The translations under genes were made by a program, and so were the position numbers. From Limnoraphis robusta CS-951 (GTDB lineage Bacteria; Cyanobacteriota; Cyanobacteriia; Cyanobacteriales; Microcoleaceae), in assembly GCF_000972705.2 (NCBI RefSeq), contig NZ_LATL02000040.1:1-22790 (forward strand): a stretch of DNA of 22,790 nt, read 5' to 3'. Shown here in pieces: positions 7,540 through 16,400 of this stretch. The notes beneath the pieces were generated by a model. That model made no database searches. It was not told the DNA's origin and saw nothing but the letters and a program-made list of their open reading frames with translations. Each line of letters begins with the position of its first letter. Position 1 is the first letter of the stretch.

Positions 7540-7639
7540 CGTTAAATCAAGGCTACAGCCTTCATCTATCCCTCTGAAGAACACCCAAAAATCATTCTAC
7601 TCCTGAAGGAGATTCAGGTAAATATACTTATTAGAATTC

Positions 7640-8059
7640 TCAAATTTCCAACAACCATTTTTGAACGCGAGTCAGGCTTTTCCAGTTAGGTTTTCGAGTT
7701 AAGCCATCCTCAAAATTTTTCTTGACTTCATCAAGCCATTCTGAGTCAGCCATAATCATTTGTTGGGCGATTTCCACATGAGTCCTCACGCCTTTTTTAT
7801 CGAGATCCAGCATCGCCACCGCCAGGTTAATTCTCGCTTGAGGATCATGGGGATTGAGTTTAACGGCAGACTTCGCCGCTTTGTAAGCCGATGAGGGTTT
7901 ATCAGCCAGTAAATACAACCAGGCCAGACTCGTCCAAGCATTGCTATTTTTGGGAGCGCGATCGCAAACGTCCTGAAATACAGGAATCAGCACTTGGGGA
8001 TCTTCTCCGGCTTGATAACGTTCAAAACCTTCCTTAAACAGTTCTTCAGGCGTTTTCAT
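7640..8059 (-). CDS. TPR (tetratricopeptide) repeat protein
   Basis: A 139-residue soluble protein with two to three TPR helices pairs: NAWTSLAWLYLLADKPSSAYKAAKSAVKLNP (about 41-71) and DPQARINLAVAMLDLDKKG after it. Such proteins are protein-interaction scaffolds; the partner is unknown. The C-terminus KPNWKSLTRVQKWLLEI looks conserved in cyanobacterial homologues, from memory. The frame stays open to 8245, but that extension runs through a heptamer repeat array and an inverted-repeat element, so I start at the ATG at 8059 (MKTPEELF). No clear ribosome site precedes it. Confidence 0.78.
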   Translation of the reverse strand: MKTPEELFKEGFERYQAGEDPQVLIPVFQDVCDRAPKNSNAWTSLAWLYLLADKPSSAYKAAKSAVKLNPHDPQARINLAVAMLDLDKKGVRTHVEIAQQMIMADSEWLDEVKKNFEDGLTRKPNWKSLTRVQKWLLEI

Positions 8060-8103
8060 AGGGTCAAACTGACAATCTCTCAACAGTAAGAATTTTAGCC
8101 CAA

Positions 8104-8211
8104 CTATAGCACTACGCAAATTGGTTAGGACATTTTTAGATTCTGAAACCCTTTCATAGTCTGCTGTTCCCTGTTCCCCGTTCCCTGTTCCCGATTCAAG
8201 TAGCGCTATAG
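8104..8211. mobile_element. Candidate 108-bp inverted-repeat (MITE-like) element
   Basis: CTATAGCACTAC at 8104-8115 and GTAGCGCTATAG at 8200-8211 are inverted copies with one mismatch. They enclose 84 bases that include the CTGTTCC heptamer array. The element lies just upstream of the TPR gene start. No transposase and no clear target-site duplication are visible, so this may simply be a dispersed palindromic repeat. Confidence 0.45.
8164..8191. repeat. Heptameric STRR array (CTGTTCC)x4
   Basis: Four head-to-tail heptamers: CTGTTCC, CTGTTCC, CCGTTCC, CTGTTCC. This is the type of short tandem repeat common in filamentous cyanobacteria. It sits inside the inverted-repeat element at 8104-8211. 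Confidence 0.85.
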
Positions 8212-8338
8212 ACAACGATAGGCTCTCAGCAAGAATCAGACTCATCTGAATCTTGCCAATTACCTATCGTCTAGCAAGGTTTACCGTTCAGGGGATTTGC
8301 AAACAAAAGTTTACAATTCGGGACTATTCTCGGGGGTT

Positions 8339-8695
8339 TTAGGTGGCAAAAGATTTACCACAGCCACAAGTTTGAGACGCATTCGGATTCGTGAACTGAA
8401 ATCCTCCACCAATTAAAGCCTCGCTGTAGTCAAGCATTAAGCCATAGATGTAGAGAAGGCTTTTGGGATCGCAAATCACTTGGAAACCTTGATAATCAAA
8501 AATCTGATCATCCTCTTGAATAGTGCTTGCATCCACAAAATCCATCAGGTAAGACATTCCAGAACATCCCCCCTGACGTACCCCAACCCGCAAACACAAG
8601 TCTTTTCCTTGCTTTTCTCTGAGCAGGAGAACTTGCTTCATTGCAGAATCGGTCATTTGAATTCCTTGAGCTTGAGACTGAGCGGTTTGTGTCAT
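8339..8695 (-). CDS. A-type iron-sulfur cluster carrier (HesB/IscA/SufA family)
   Basis: A 118-residue protein that carries Fe-S clusters or iron to target apoproteins in the cytosol. The three family cysteines are present: C44 in RQGGCSGMSY and C110/C112 in QTCGCGKSF. The core ALIGGGFQFTNPNA is typical. Cyanobacteria carry both an IscA- and a SufA-labelled member of this family and I cannot decide which this is, so no symbol is given. Extra cysteines C34 and C75 are present. The ATG start gives the usual short variable N-terminus; GGAG lies about 13 bases upstream, which is far. It is 279 bases upstream of the TPR start on the same strand, too far to assume an operon. Confidence 0.93.
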   Translation of the reverse strand: MTQTAQSQAQGIQMTDSAMKQVLLLREKQGKDLCLRVGVRQGGCSGMSYLMDFVDASTIQEDDQIFDYQGFQVICDPKSLLYIYGLMLDYSEALIGGGFQFTNPNASQTCGCGKSFAT

Positions 8696-9086
8696 GGATT
8701 TGGCTCGACTCCTTAATCTATAGTGCTGATCAGGTCAACGGTGTCATCGTTGTCTACCTGGTTGTATTTTACCAAGTCTTCAGAAAGCCAGCAGAAAACT
8801 CAAGCTATAATAAAATTTGTCACATCCCCCCTTGAAGGGTTAAGATCAGTAACCGCACCCAAGCGCGAACTTTTGAAGCCGAATCACCGAAAGGCGCATC
8901 GGATGCTACAGTTTTGTAGCGGTGTTGTTCAGGCTCACTCAGTCCGAGTAAAACAAATTGTTGTTTGTAGCAATCTCGATCGTCTATAGCCTAAGCTTTA
9001 AATAAACGCTCGTCAGCGTTACTTGGCGGAACCTTGATCCAAGGAAATCCCCAACATCAATATTGCCAACGGGAACATTGTATTAG
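8696..9086. other. 391-bp intergenic region with two small hairpins
   Basis: Divergent spacer between the Fe-S carrier and the 545-residue protein. It contains GCTACA-GTTT-TGTAGC (8905-8920) and AACGCT-CGTC-AGCGTT (near 9004-9019). Open frames on the plus strand here look non-coding. I see no recognised RNA family. Confidence 0.45.
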
Positions 9087-10724
9087 ATGGTACGTCTCAA
9101 TCGCTCAACCCTACGTCGGCTGCAAAACTTACCCCAAATTCCGAGTGTGTGGGAAGGCGATCGCCGTTCCCTGTCTCCTGAGTCGAGTTCTAACCCCGAT
9201 GGAGATGAGTCAGCCAGTAGCGAATGTATTATTTGGGTGGACGGATCTCAAGGAATGGTACGAGCGATGGATATGGTAGCATCTGACCTGGGGCCGGAAG
9301 CCACCGTGCGAACCTTACTACGAGCTATTGAACATCCTCAAAGTCCAACTCCTGCGGCTCGTCCTCAAAAAATAGTCGTCAAAGATCGCGAAATCCAGTT
9401 TTTCTTGAGGGGTGTTCTCCAAGAGCTAGACATCACGATTGAATATGTCCCCGACTTACCCCTGATTGATGAAATCTTTCGGGGACTGCAAGAAGTCGCA
9501 GAAAGTCGTCCCCCTCAGTTACCGCCTCAACACGCTTCTAGCCTACAAGAAAAAGCCTACACCATTTGGCAAGATGGCCCTTGGGACAAACTCGGCGAAC
9601 ACCAAATTCTCTCGGTAGAACTCAATGAATTTGATGTCAGCACCCTCTACATTTCCACCCTCGGTAAATTAGGGATGGATTATGGTGTTCTGATGTATCG
9701 CTCCTTAGACTCCTTGAAACGCTTTCGGGAGCGAGTCGTACAACATCAGCCCAAAGATAACTTAGAAGAAGCCTTCCTGACTCAAGACTGCTTATTTGTC
9801 ACCTATGAACGCATCAGTGATTTTGAGGATCTTGAGGACGATGAGAATTTAGGCTCGCTACCCATTTCAGAAGTACAGCCGAACTTTGGGAATTTACATC
9901 CGTTAGAAGGCTTGCGTTCAATTCTCTATGAGGAAGAAGCGGCGGCTGTATTAGTCACCCTAGAAGCTTTGCATCGCTTCCTACGAGATTTTAAACACAA
10001 ATTCAAATCCCATCAGTTTCCCGCCCTTTCTCGTCGCTATCGCATTCCCTTTCCGGGTAGCACCCAAAAAAAACAAATATTAGTGACGGTGGAAACCCTT
10101 CCAGAAGTCGCTAACGAACTTTTAGAAATGGCAGCCGCCGCCGAAACCGACGATGATGATGAGGAGTTAGATTTAGAAATGCCTATCCTGCGGGATGATT
10201 TAGTCCCTGCTAAATCTTTCCTGAGTTTGGGAGTTGTTCCTTGGGAAACGGCAGAATATCTCAGAACTCAAACCCAGTTTCATCAAGCCGCAGAAGTCAA
10301 TATTCCTGAAGATGGTGATGGTTTACCTATCATTTTAATTCAAACTTCTAAGCCAAAAGCTCAAACTCTCATTCAGAGTTTACAAGAAGCTGGAGGACTA
10401 ACGGGCATTTGTTTTAACCCCGGTGAAGATCCGATGGCAGGTTGCAATTATGATCTCTGTATTTTAAGAACTGAAGATGGAGATCTTCACCTGTTAGGAG
10501 AATTTTTAGAAGATGATCCCACCCATCAACAAGCCCGTGAAAAATGGGACACGCGCTGTCAGATGACTCAAGGTTGGTGTGGTTTAATCATTGCGATGGG
10601 GTTAACAGGGGCTTCTCGGGGTCAGCCGGGGTTTAAAGATATGATGGCATTTTTAGAAGTGCGATCGCTTTCTCCCCAAGAGTTAGGACTCGGGCCGTTA
10701 CAATTGGTCCCGACTTCGTTCTAG
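9087..10724 (+). CDS. Large conserved cyanobacterial protein of unknown function (DUF6930-like)
   Basis: A 545-residue soluble protein with no signal peptide or membrane helix. The N-terminus MVRLNRSTLRRLQNLPQIPS, VWEGDRR, is followed by WVDGSQGMVRAMDMV (about 50-64). A middle region (about 95-340) contains FLRGVLQELDITIEYVPDLP. An acidic linker (about 346-362, TDDDDEELDLE) leads to a C-terminal domain with two cysteine-containing strings (GICFNPGEDPMAGCNYDLCI; TRCQMTQGWCGLIIAMG). I associate it with cyanobacterial proteins labelled DUF6930, from memory and with moderate certainty. No catalytic motif is evident. The ATG start has no clear ribosome site. It is a single gene followed by 346 non-coding bases. 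Confidence 0.8.
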   Translation: MVRLNRSTLRRLQNLPQIPSVWEGDRRSLSPESSSNPDGDESASSECIIWVDGSQGMVRAMDMVASDLGPEATVRTLLRAIEHPQSPTPAARPQKIVVKDREIQFFLRGVLQELDITIEYVPDLPLIDEIFRGLQEVAESRPPQLPPQHASSLQEKAYTIWQDGPWDKLGEHQILSVELNEFDVSTLYISTLGKLGMDYGVLMYRSLDSLKRFRERVVQHQPKDNLEEAFLTQDCLFVTYERISDFEDLEDDENLGSLPISEVQPNFGNLHPLEGLRSILYEEEAAAVLVTLEALHRFLRDFKHKFKSHQFPALSRRYRIPFPGSTQKKQILVTVETLPEVANELLEMAAAAETDDDDEELDLEMPILRDDLVPAKSFLSLGVVPWETAEYLRTQTQFHQAAEVNIPEDGDGLPIILIQTSKPKAQTLIQSLQEAGGLTGICFNPGEDPMAGCNYDLCILRTEDGDLHLLGEFLEDDPTHQQAREKWDTRCQMTQGWCGLIIAMGLTGASRGQPGFKDMMAFLEVRSLSPQELGLGPLQLVPTSF

Positions 10725-11070
10725 TTGTCATCCAGCAATTTCTGCTGTTCTGCGGCAGGTTCAAGACGTACAACCAGCGTCAGGAATTGTTTCACGGCAA
10801 CTAAAAACTCACACAATGATATGATCGCAGATATTAACGCGCCTGAGCAAGTTTTCCTCCCGACACCAATTCAGAGATTGCGAAAAGTTGCGACTTGGCG
10901 GTTTCCGGCGCGAGCGAAGTTCGTAAGAGAGTACAGCCTATAATTAAGAAGCAAACCGAATCACCGCTCAAGCTTGAGCTTTCAGGATCTAAAGACATTT
11001 TCAGAACTTCGCATTGATCTGTGAGTCACCAGACTGCTGACAACCATCAGAGGGAGGATAATCGGTCTAA
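10725..11070. other. 346-bp intergenic leader upstream of the response regulator
   Basis: A TATAAT lies at 10939-10944, about 127 bases before the regulator start, without a good -35 box. GGGAGG at 11052-11057 is the ribosome site of the next gene. The 72-codon open frame at 10725-10943 starts with TTG, has no family look and is not called. Nothing else is recognised. Confidence 0.45.
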
Positions 11071-12942
11071 GTGAGAATTCTGCTGGTAGAAGATGACAGA
11101 GGGCTAGCACAAGGACTCGAAGACGCACTCACCCGTCAACGTTACGTCGTTGATCTCGCCAGTGATGGTCTAATGGGTTGGGAATTCGCAGAAGCATTAA
11201 CCTATGATTTAATTTTGCTGGATTTACTGCTTCCCAAACTCGATGGCATTAACTTCTGTAAACGCCTACGCAGTCAAGGTGATCGCACTCCTATTTTATT
11301 AATGACGGCAGAAAATAGCAGTTCTCAAAAAGTTGAAGGACTCGACGCGGGCGCTGACGACTACCTGATCAAACCGTTTGAAATGTCCGAACTATTAGCG
11401 AGAATTCGGGCGTTATTGCGTCGGGGAAACAACACGTTACCCCCGATTTTAGAATGGGGCGCAATTAAACTCGATCCCGGAAACTGTCAAGTCACCTACT
11501 GCGATGCCCCCCTCAAACTCACCGCCAAAGAATACGAACTGTTAGAATTATTTCTGCGTCATCCCGAGCGTATTTTCAGTCAAAGCGCCTTACTCGATCA
11601 TCTTTGGTCTTTTGATGATCCGCCTTCAGAATCGGCTGTGCGAACCCAAATCAAAGGCTTACGACAAAAACTCAAACAAGCAGGCGCCGGAAGTGATTGG
11701 ATTGAAACCGTTTATGGGTTAGGATATCGACTCAAATCCGCCTCAACCCCTAACGATGCACTGGCTTTACCTGAACCCACCTCTGTGATCAGCACTTCTC
11801 CTACTGTTAATTTAAGCGGCATCTGGAAAAAACACCGAGAAAGCTATCTCACCCGAATTTCCGTTCTCGAACAAGCCACCAAAGCCTTACAAGCAGGTGA
11901 TCTCGATAACAGCTTACTCCAACAAGCGCTCTCACAGGCTCACACCCTCGCAGGTTCTCTCGGAAGCTTTGGGTTTAATCAAGCTTCTCAACACTGTCGT
12001 GAAATCGAACAAATGTTGAATGCTGAAACTCAACTGTCTTCTGAAGCGATCGCACAACTGTCAGCCTTGCTTGTCGATCTCAACAGTCAACTGAGTCTGA
12101 CTCCTGCAACGCCCGTTCCTCCTGCATTACCCTTGCCAACTGCTGATTCTGAGGAACTTTCGGGTTGTTCCACGCCTCGATTATTAATCGTTGATGATGA
12201 TCTCGCCCTCGCCGAAGGAATTGCGACTGTTGCGATCGCCCGTCAAATTCAGACTGAAATTGCTATTTCTCCCCAACAGGCGCGAAAATTGATTCAAGAT
12301 AATCCGCCCGATATTGTCTTATTGGATTTGAGTTTTCCCGACTCCACAGAAGCGGGGTTTGAACTCCTGCGAGAACTCAACTCTAATACTAAGCCTTTAC
12401 CTGTTGTGGTGTTTACCGCCAAAGAAAGCTTTGCCGATCGCGTCAAAGTCGCCCGTTTAGGGGGACGGGGATTTCTGCAAAAACCGATCTCACCTTCACA
12501 AGTGATTGATGCGATGACGCGGGTATTGTATCCGGCTTCTCCACTCCAAGCCAAAATTCTGATTATTGATGACGAACCGGAGATTTTAGATCGGATCAGA
12601 ATGGTGTTAGAACCTTGGGGATTTCACCTGATTCTGCTTGATGACCCCCAACAATTTTGGCAAACTTTAGAAAAATCCACCCCCGATCTGCTAATTTTAG
12701 ATCTGACAATGCCTCATTTAAGCGGTGTTGAACTCTGTCAAGTGGTTCGTAATGAGCCGCACTGGCAAGATTTATCGATTATTATTCTCTGTGATGATCG
12801 CAATCGTCAAATCGTAGAGCAAGTCTGGAATGCGGGGGCTGATGACTATATTCAAAAACCCCTCGTTGAACCGGAACTGATTGCACGGGTTCTCAATTGT
12901 CTCGAACGAAGTCAACTGCGGCGAAAAATGTCTTCCAATTGA
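11071..12942 (+). CDS. Multidomain response regulator: REC-wHTH-HPt-REC-REC
   Basis: A 623-residue cytosolic transcriptional regulator with five phosphorelay modules. REC1 (1-116) has D51 and K101; an OmpR/PhoB winged helix (about 127-223) ends in YGLGYRLK; an HPt domain (about 255-345) carries the phospho-accepting H291 in AHTLAGSLGSFGF; REC2 (368-483) has D419 and K471; REC3 (494-612) has D544 and K596. REC2 reads LLDLSFPDSTEAGF, lacking the usual MP after the aspartate. The start is GTG, with GGAGG 13 bases upstream, and gives the canonical MRILLVEDD opening. It precedes the PAS kinase and lone receiver, from which it is separated by an IS200/IS605-like remnant. The arrangement suggests phosphoryl flow among receivers through the internal HPt to a DNA-binding output. 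Confidence 0.93.
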   Translation: MRILLVEDDRGLAQGLEDALTRQRYVVDLASDGLMGWEFAEALTYDLILLDLLLPKLDGINFCKRLRSQGDRTPILLMTAENSSSQKVEGLDAGADDYLIKPFEMSELLARIRALLRRGNNTLPPILEWGAIKLDPGNCQVTYCDAPLKLTAKEYELLELFLRHPERIFSQSALLDHLWSFDDPPSESAVRTQIKGLRQKLKQAGAGSDWIETVYGLGYRLKSASTPNDALALPEPTSVISTSPTVNLSGIWKKHRESYLTRISVLEQATKALQAGDLDNSLLQQALSQAHTLAGSLGSFGFNQASQHCREIEQMLNAETQLSSEAIAQLSALLVDLNSQLSLTPATPVPPALPLPTADSEELSGCSTPRLLIVDDDLALAEGIATVAIARQIQTEIAISPQQARKLIQDNPPDIVLLDLSFPDSTEAGFELLRELNSNTKPLPVVVFTAKESFADRVKVARLGGRGFLQKPISPSQVIDAMTRVLYPASPLQAKILIIDDEPEILDRIRMVLEPWGFHLILLDDPQQFWQTLEKSTPDLLILDLTMPHLSGVELCQVVRNEPHWQDLSIIILCDDRNRQIVEQVWNAGADDYIQKPLVEPELIARVLNCLERSQLRRKMSSN

Positions 12943-12988
12943 ACACTGAAAGTACAACTGATCACCCGTTGCCTGCGCGATTACTTTC

Positions 12989-13382
12989 TTGACATACTCC
13001 CCATTTCTAAAGAAAGGGGATTCTCCAAGCCTCACGGCTTTGGATTACTGATTCATTGACAACCCTTACAGCAAGCTAGTTTCCTAACTTACTCCAGAGG
13101 GGTGAGTCTCCCCAGTCGTTCATCCCATTTCAGAGATAGTTTCGGTATGCCCTACCGTACTTGAGAAAAAAATGTTTGATTCTCTGTACTTGGTGCTTTA
13201 AGATTTTATCTTGCCAAAGCATTCCTGGCAAGAACCCCATACCTTAAGTTTTCAAGGTTCATTGCATCGATTAGATGCTGGGTTTTTCAACTGGTTGAAT
13301 ACCCTGCCAGTAGAGTTATTATAGCATTAGAAAGAGCCTTATATCCCCATACCTGAAGGTAGGGGCGTGTGCGGCAATTTTG
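12989..13382 (-). mobile_element. Non-autonomous IS200/IS605 (TnpB-type) element remnant, no transposase
   Basis: Both ends carry a subterminal hairpin with the same unusual plan: CCCC, a bulged A, a 5-bp stem, a 2-base loop, then GGGG. These are at 12999-13019 (arms TTTCT/AGAAA) and 13345-13365 (arms TACCT/AGGTA). Read on the minus strand the left end becomes GAATCCCC...GGGGAGTATGTCAA, which is how many TnpB elements end (right end with the omega-RNA scaffold). The preceding AAGCC-GTGA-GGCTT hairpin fits too. No tnpA or tnpB frame is present. The outer boundaries are estimates: TCAA at 12989-12992 and a minus-strand TTAC at 13383-13386. Identification rests on remembered element ends, not a search. 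Confidence 0.6.
13209..13316 (-). ncRNA. Candidate structured RNA region: four consecutive hairpins
   Basis: Four inverted repeats follow one another: TCTTGCCA/TGGCAAGA (13209-13233, 9-base loop), GAACC/GGTTC enclosing CCTT/AAGG (13232-13260), GCATC/GATGC (about 13265-13279) and TTCAAC/GTTGAA flanked by GGGT/ACCC (about 13281-13305). On the minus strand they follow a TATAAT near 13316-13321. They lie inside the IS-like element. This may be element-encoded RNA or the folded leader of a lost tnpB gene. No known RNA family is recognised. Confidence 0.35.
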
Positions 13383-13437
13383 GTAAAAAATTACGTTAGA
13401 ATCAAGATCTGTAGCACCAGTATTATTGATTTGTCTA

Positions 13438-13458
13438 TAGGATAAAGTGCCTATCCTA
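13438..13458 (+). promoter_or_regulatory. Hairpin next to the kinase start
   Basis: TAGGATA (13438-13444) and TATCCTA (13452-13458) form a perfect 7-bp inverted repeat with a 7-base loop, ending 20 bases before the ATG at 13479 and 2 bases before the alternative TTG at 13461. It could be an operator or a translation-control hairpin. Confidence 0.35.
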
Positions 13459-13478
13459 ACTTGAGCGTAAACATAGCG

Positions 13479-16400
13479 ATGTTTTCTTCCCCGTCAATTT
13501 GGTCTCCTGTATTAAACTTCAAACCTCCTGTATGGATTGGAGGAATCCTTTCGCTGGTCTTCATCATTTTTCTAGAAGTTTTTGAGTTGACGGGAGAACC
13601 TTATAGCGAAAAATTTTTAGGGCTAATGGCTGCAATTGCTCTAATCGCCAGTTGGGGAGGACTGAAAACTGCTCTACTTAGTATAACATTTCTTTTCGCC
13701 TACATTGCCTATCTGACTTTTATTTGTGCAACTTCAATTAGTTTAATTCAAGCTGGTTCTAGTCTGGTCATCATTGGGGGAGTGGCAATTTTACTCGGTG
13801 GTCAAACCGATCAATTTCTCATCCAAATTGAGCAATTACAAACCATTCAAACCGAACTTGAACAACAACTCGCCCTCTACGTTCAAGCCCTGCAAAATGC
13901 TAATCAAAGGGTACTACAAGACCTCAACGAACGTCAACTGACTCAAGAGCAGTTACAAATGGCTCAAGCCCGACTGCAACACCTGATTATCTCCAGTCCA
14001 ATTGTTATTTATTCGAGTCCGGCTTCGGGACATGAGGGGGCGACTTTTATCAGCGATAATGTGCAGTCGGTTTTAGGTTATAAAAGTCAAGAATTTGCAG
14101 ATACAGGCTTTTGGGCGCAACACATTCACCCCGAAGATGCACCCCGCATTTTTGCAGAATTACCTCGCGTTTTTGAACAGGGACAACATCGTTATGAATA
14201 CCGCTTTTTACATGGGGATGGAACTTATCACTGGATACAAGATGAACTACGGTTAGTCACAGACCAACGCGGTAAACTCCTAGAAATTGTTGGCTACTGG
14301 ATCGATATTAACGACCGTAAACAAGTTGAAGCGGCTCTACGAGACAGTGAATTTCGTTATCGAACTCTCGCTCAACGTTTACATTCAATCACTTCTAATG
14401 CACCGATTTATATCTATGAGTTAGACAGCAAGGGTCGTATTTTATTCGCCAATCGCACGGCTCAAGGGATGACTCAAGAACAGGTTTTAGGGGAGCTTTT
14501 TATTGATTTATTTCCCTGTAAAAACCAGTTAACTATTAGCGCGATTATTGAGCAAGTCTTCACTAAACAACAGGTTCAAAGTCTTGAATATGTGATGACG
14601 AATCCCAATGGAGAAATTCGCGTCTATACGGCTCAAATTGCTCCGATTTGGGTGAATAATATCTTCACCACTGTCGTCTTGATCGCGACTGATATTACTG
14701 AACGGAAACAAGCCGAACAAACCCTACAACGACACGCACTGATTTTTGAGCAGATTTATGATGGGGTGATTATGACCGATTTAACAGGTCGAATTATTGA
14801 TTGGAACCCAGGCGCAGAAAGAATGTTTGGCTACTGTAAAACAGAAGTCATCGGACAAACTTCGGCTTTAGTTCATTATCCCGAAGGAACTCCTATTCCT
14901 ACTCAATCGATGCTCAAACAAATCGAACAGCAGGGGTATTGGTTGAGTGAGATGACCTTCATTCGCCAAGACAAAACTCAGGGAATTTGTGATACGATTG
15001 TTGTCCCAATCTTTGATCATCAGGGTCAAATGGTTGCTGTAATTGGTGTGTATCACGATATTAGCGATCGCAAACAAGCCGAAGTAGAATTGCAACAATA
15101 TCGCGATCATTTAGAACAGTTAGTCGAACAACGCACCAGTCAATTGGAAAAAACCAATGCAAAACTTCAGCGCGAAATTGAAGCTAGAGCGATTTTAGCC
15201 GAAGAATTGTTAGCTTCAGAAGCTCGTTTAGCTGGAATTTTAGATAATGCTAATGATGCGATTATTTCGGTCAATGAAGCTCAAAAAGTTATCCTCTTTA
15301 ATAAAGGGGCTGAAAAAATATTTGGCTATCAAGCAGAAGAAGTCTTAGATAAACCCTTAGACATTTTACTTCCGCAACGCTTTCTTTCCGTTTACCGTCA
15401 ACATATTCAAGAATTTGATTGGAAATATCAAACCACTCATAGTAGTGGAGAACGTTTAGAGGTTTATGGGCGTCGCCAAGATGGTTCCGAATTTCCAACA
15501 GAAGCTTCTATCTCCCAACTGCTACTCGGAAATACCAAAACTTACACCGCTATTTTACGTGATATTAGTGAACGGGTTGCTGCGATGAAAGAACGTCAAC
15601 AGGCTGAAACCGCCCTGCGAGAAAGTGAACGACGTTATGCTACTCTAACAGAAGTTTCACCTGTAGGAATTTTTCGCCGGGATGCTGCGGGAAACTGTTT
15701 ATATGTCAATGAAAGATGGTGTCAAATTGCCGGACTTTCACCCGAAGAAGCATTAGGTCAAGGTTGGATCAAAGCCTTACATCCTGATGATCGAGATGGG
15801 GTATTTCAAGCTTGGGAACAAGCCGTGCGCGATCACTGTTCCTTTCAGTTAGAATATCGCTTTCAACGAGCAGATGGAAGCATCACTTGGGTCTTTGGTC
15901 AAGCTGTCGCCGAAACCGATATTCATAGTAGTATTAAAGGGTTTGTGGGGTCAATTACAGATATTAACGATCGCAAACAAGCTGAAGCTACGTTACAAGA
16001 ATCTGAACGACGTTGGCGTTCTTTATTAGAAAATGTCCGTTTAGCAGTTGTGGGTTTAAATGAACAAGGAACCATTGACTATGTTAATCCTTTTTTCTTA
16101 GAGTTGACAGGATATACTCAAGGGGAAATTTTAGGACAAGATTGGTTTATCACGTTTTTACCCGCGTCTCAAAGATCTCAAGTTCGTGAATTTTTTAACG
16201 AAATCCTCGATCATCAACTTCATACTTATTATCAGAATACCATTATTACGAAATCGGGAGAAGAAAAAATTATTGCTTGGAATAACACCCGCTTACAAAG
16301 TTTACAAGGAGAAGCACTCGGTACGATGAGCATAGGGGAAGATATTACCGAACGCTATGCGATAGAACGCATGAAAAATGAGTTTATCTCTGTTGTCAGT

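Larger units (their letters stand above)
12943..13478. other. 536-bp gap between regulator and kinase genes
   Basis: Most of the gap is the structured, IS200/IS605-like sequence at 12989-13382. Beyond it, 13383-13478 holds a 7-bp hairpin (13438-13458) just before the kinase start. The open frame at 12772-13035 on the minus strand overlaps the regulator and is not called. Confidence 0.6.

Noticed and set aside
8060..8245. N-terminal extension of the TPR protein (62 extra codons)
   Set aside because: It translates an STRR array and an inverted-repeat element; the composition is not protein-like and MKTPEELF is a natural start.
8722..8989. Plus-strand open frames in the gap after the Fe-S carrier
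   Set aside because: No ribosome site and no family resemblance; they lie in a spacer with small hairpins.
10725..10943. 72-codon open frame after the 545-residue protein
   Set aside because: Non-ATG start right after the stop of the previous gene, no ribosome site, arginine/serine-rich non-coding look.
12772..13035. Minus-strand frame across the regulator 3' end and the IS-like element
   Set aside because: It mostly shadows the regulator gene and matches neither TnpA nor TnpB.
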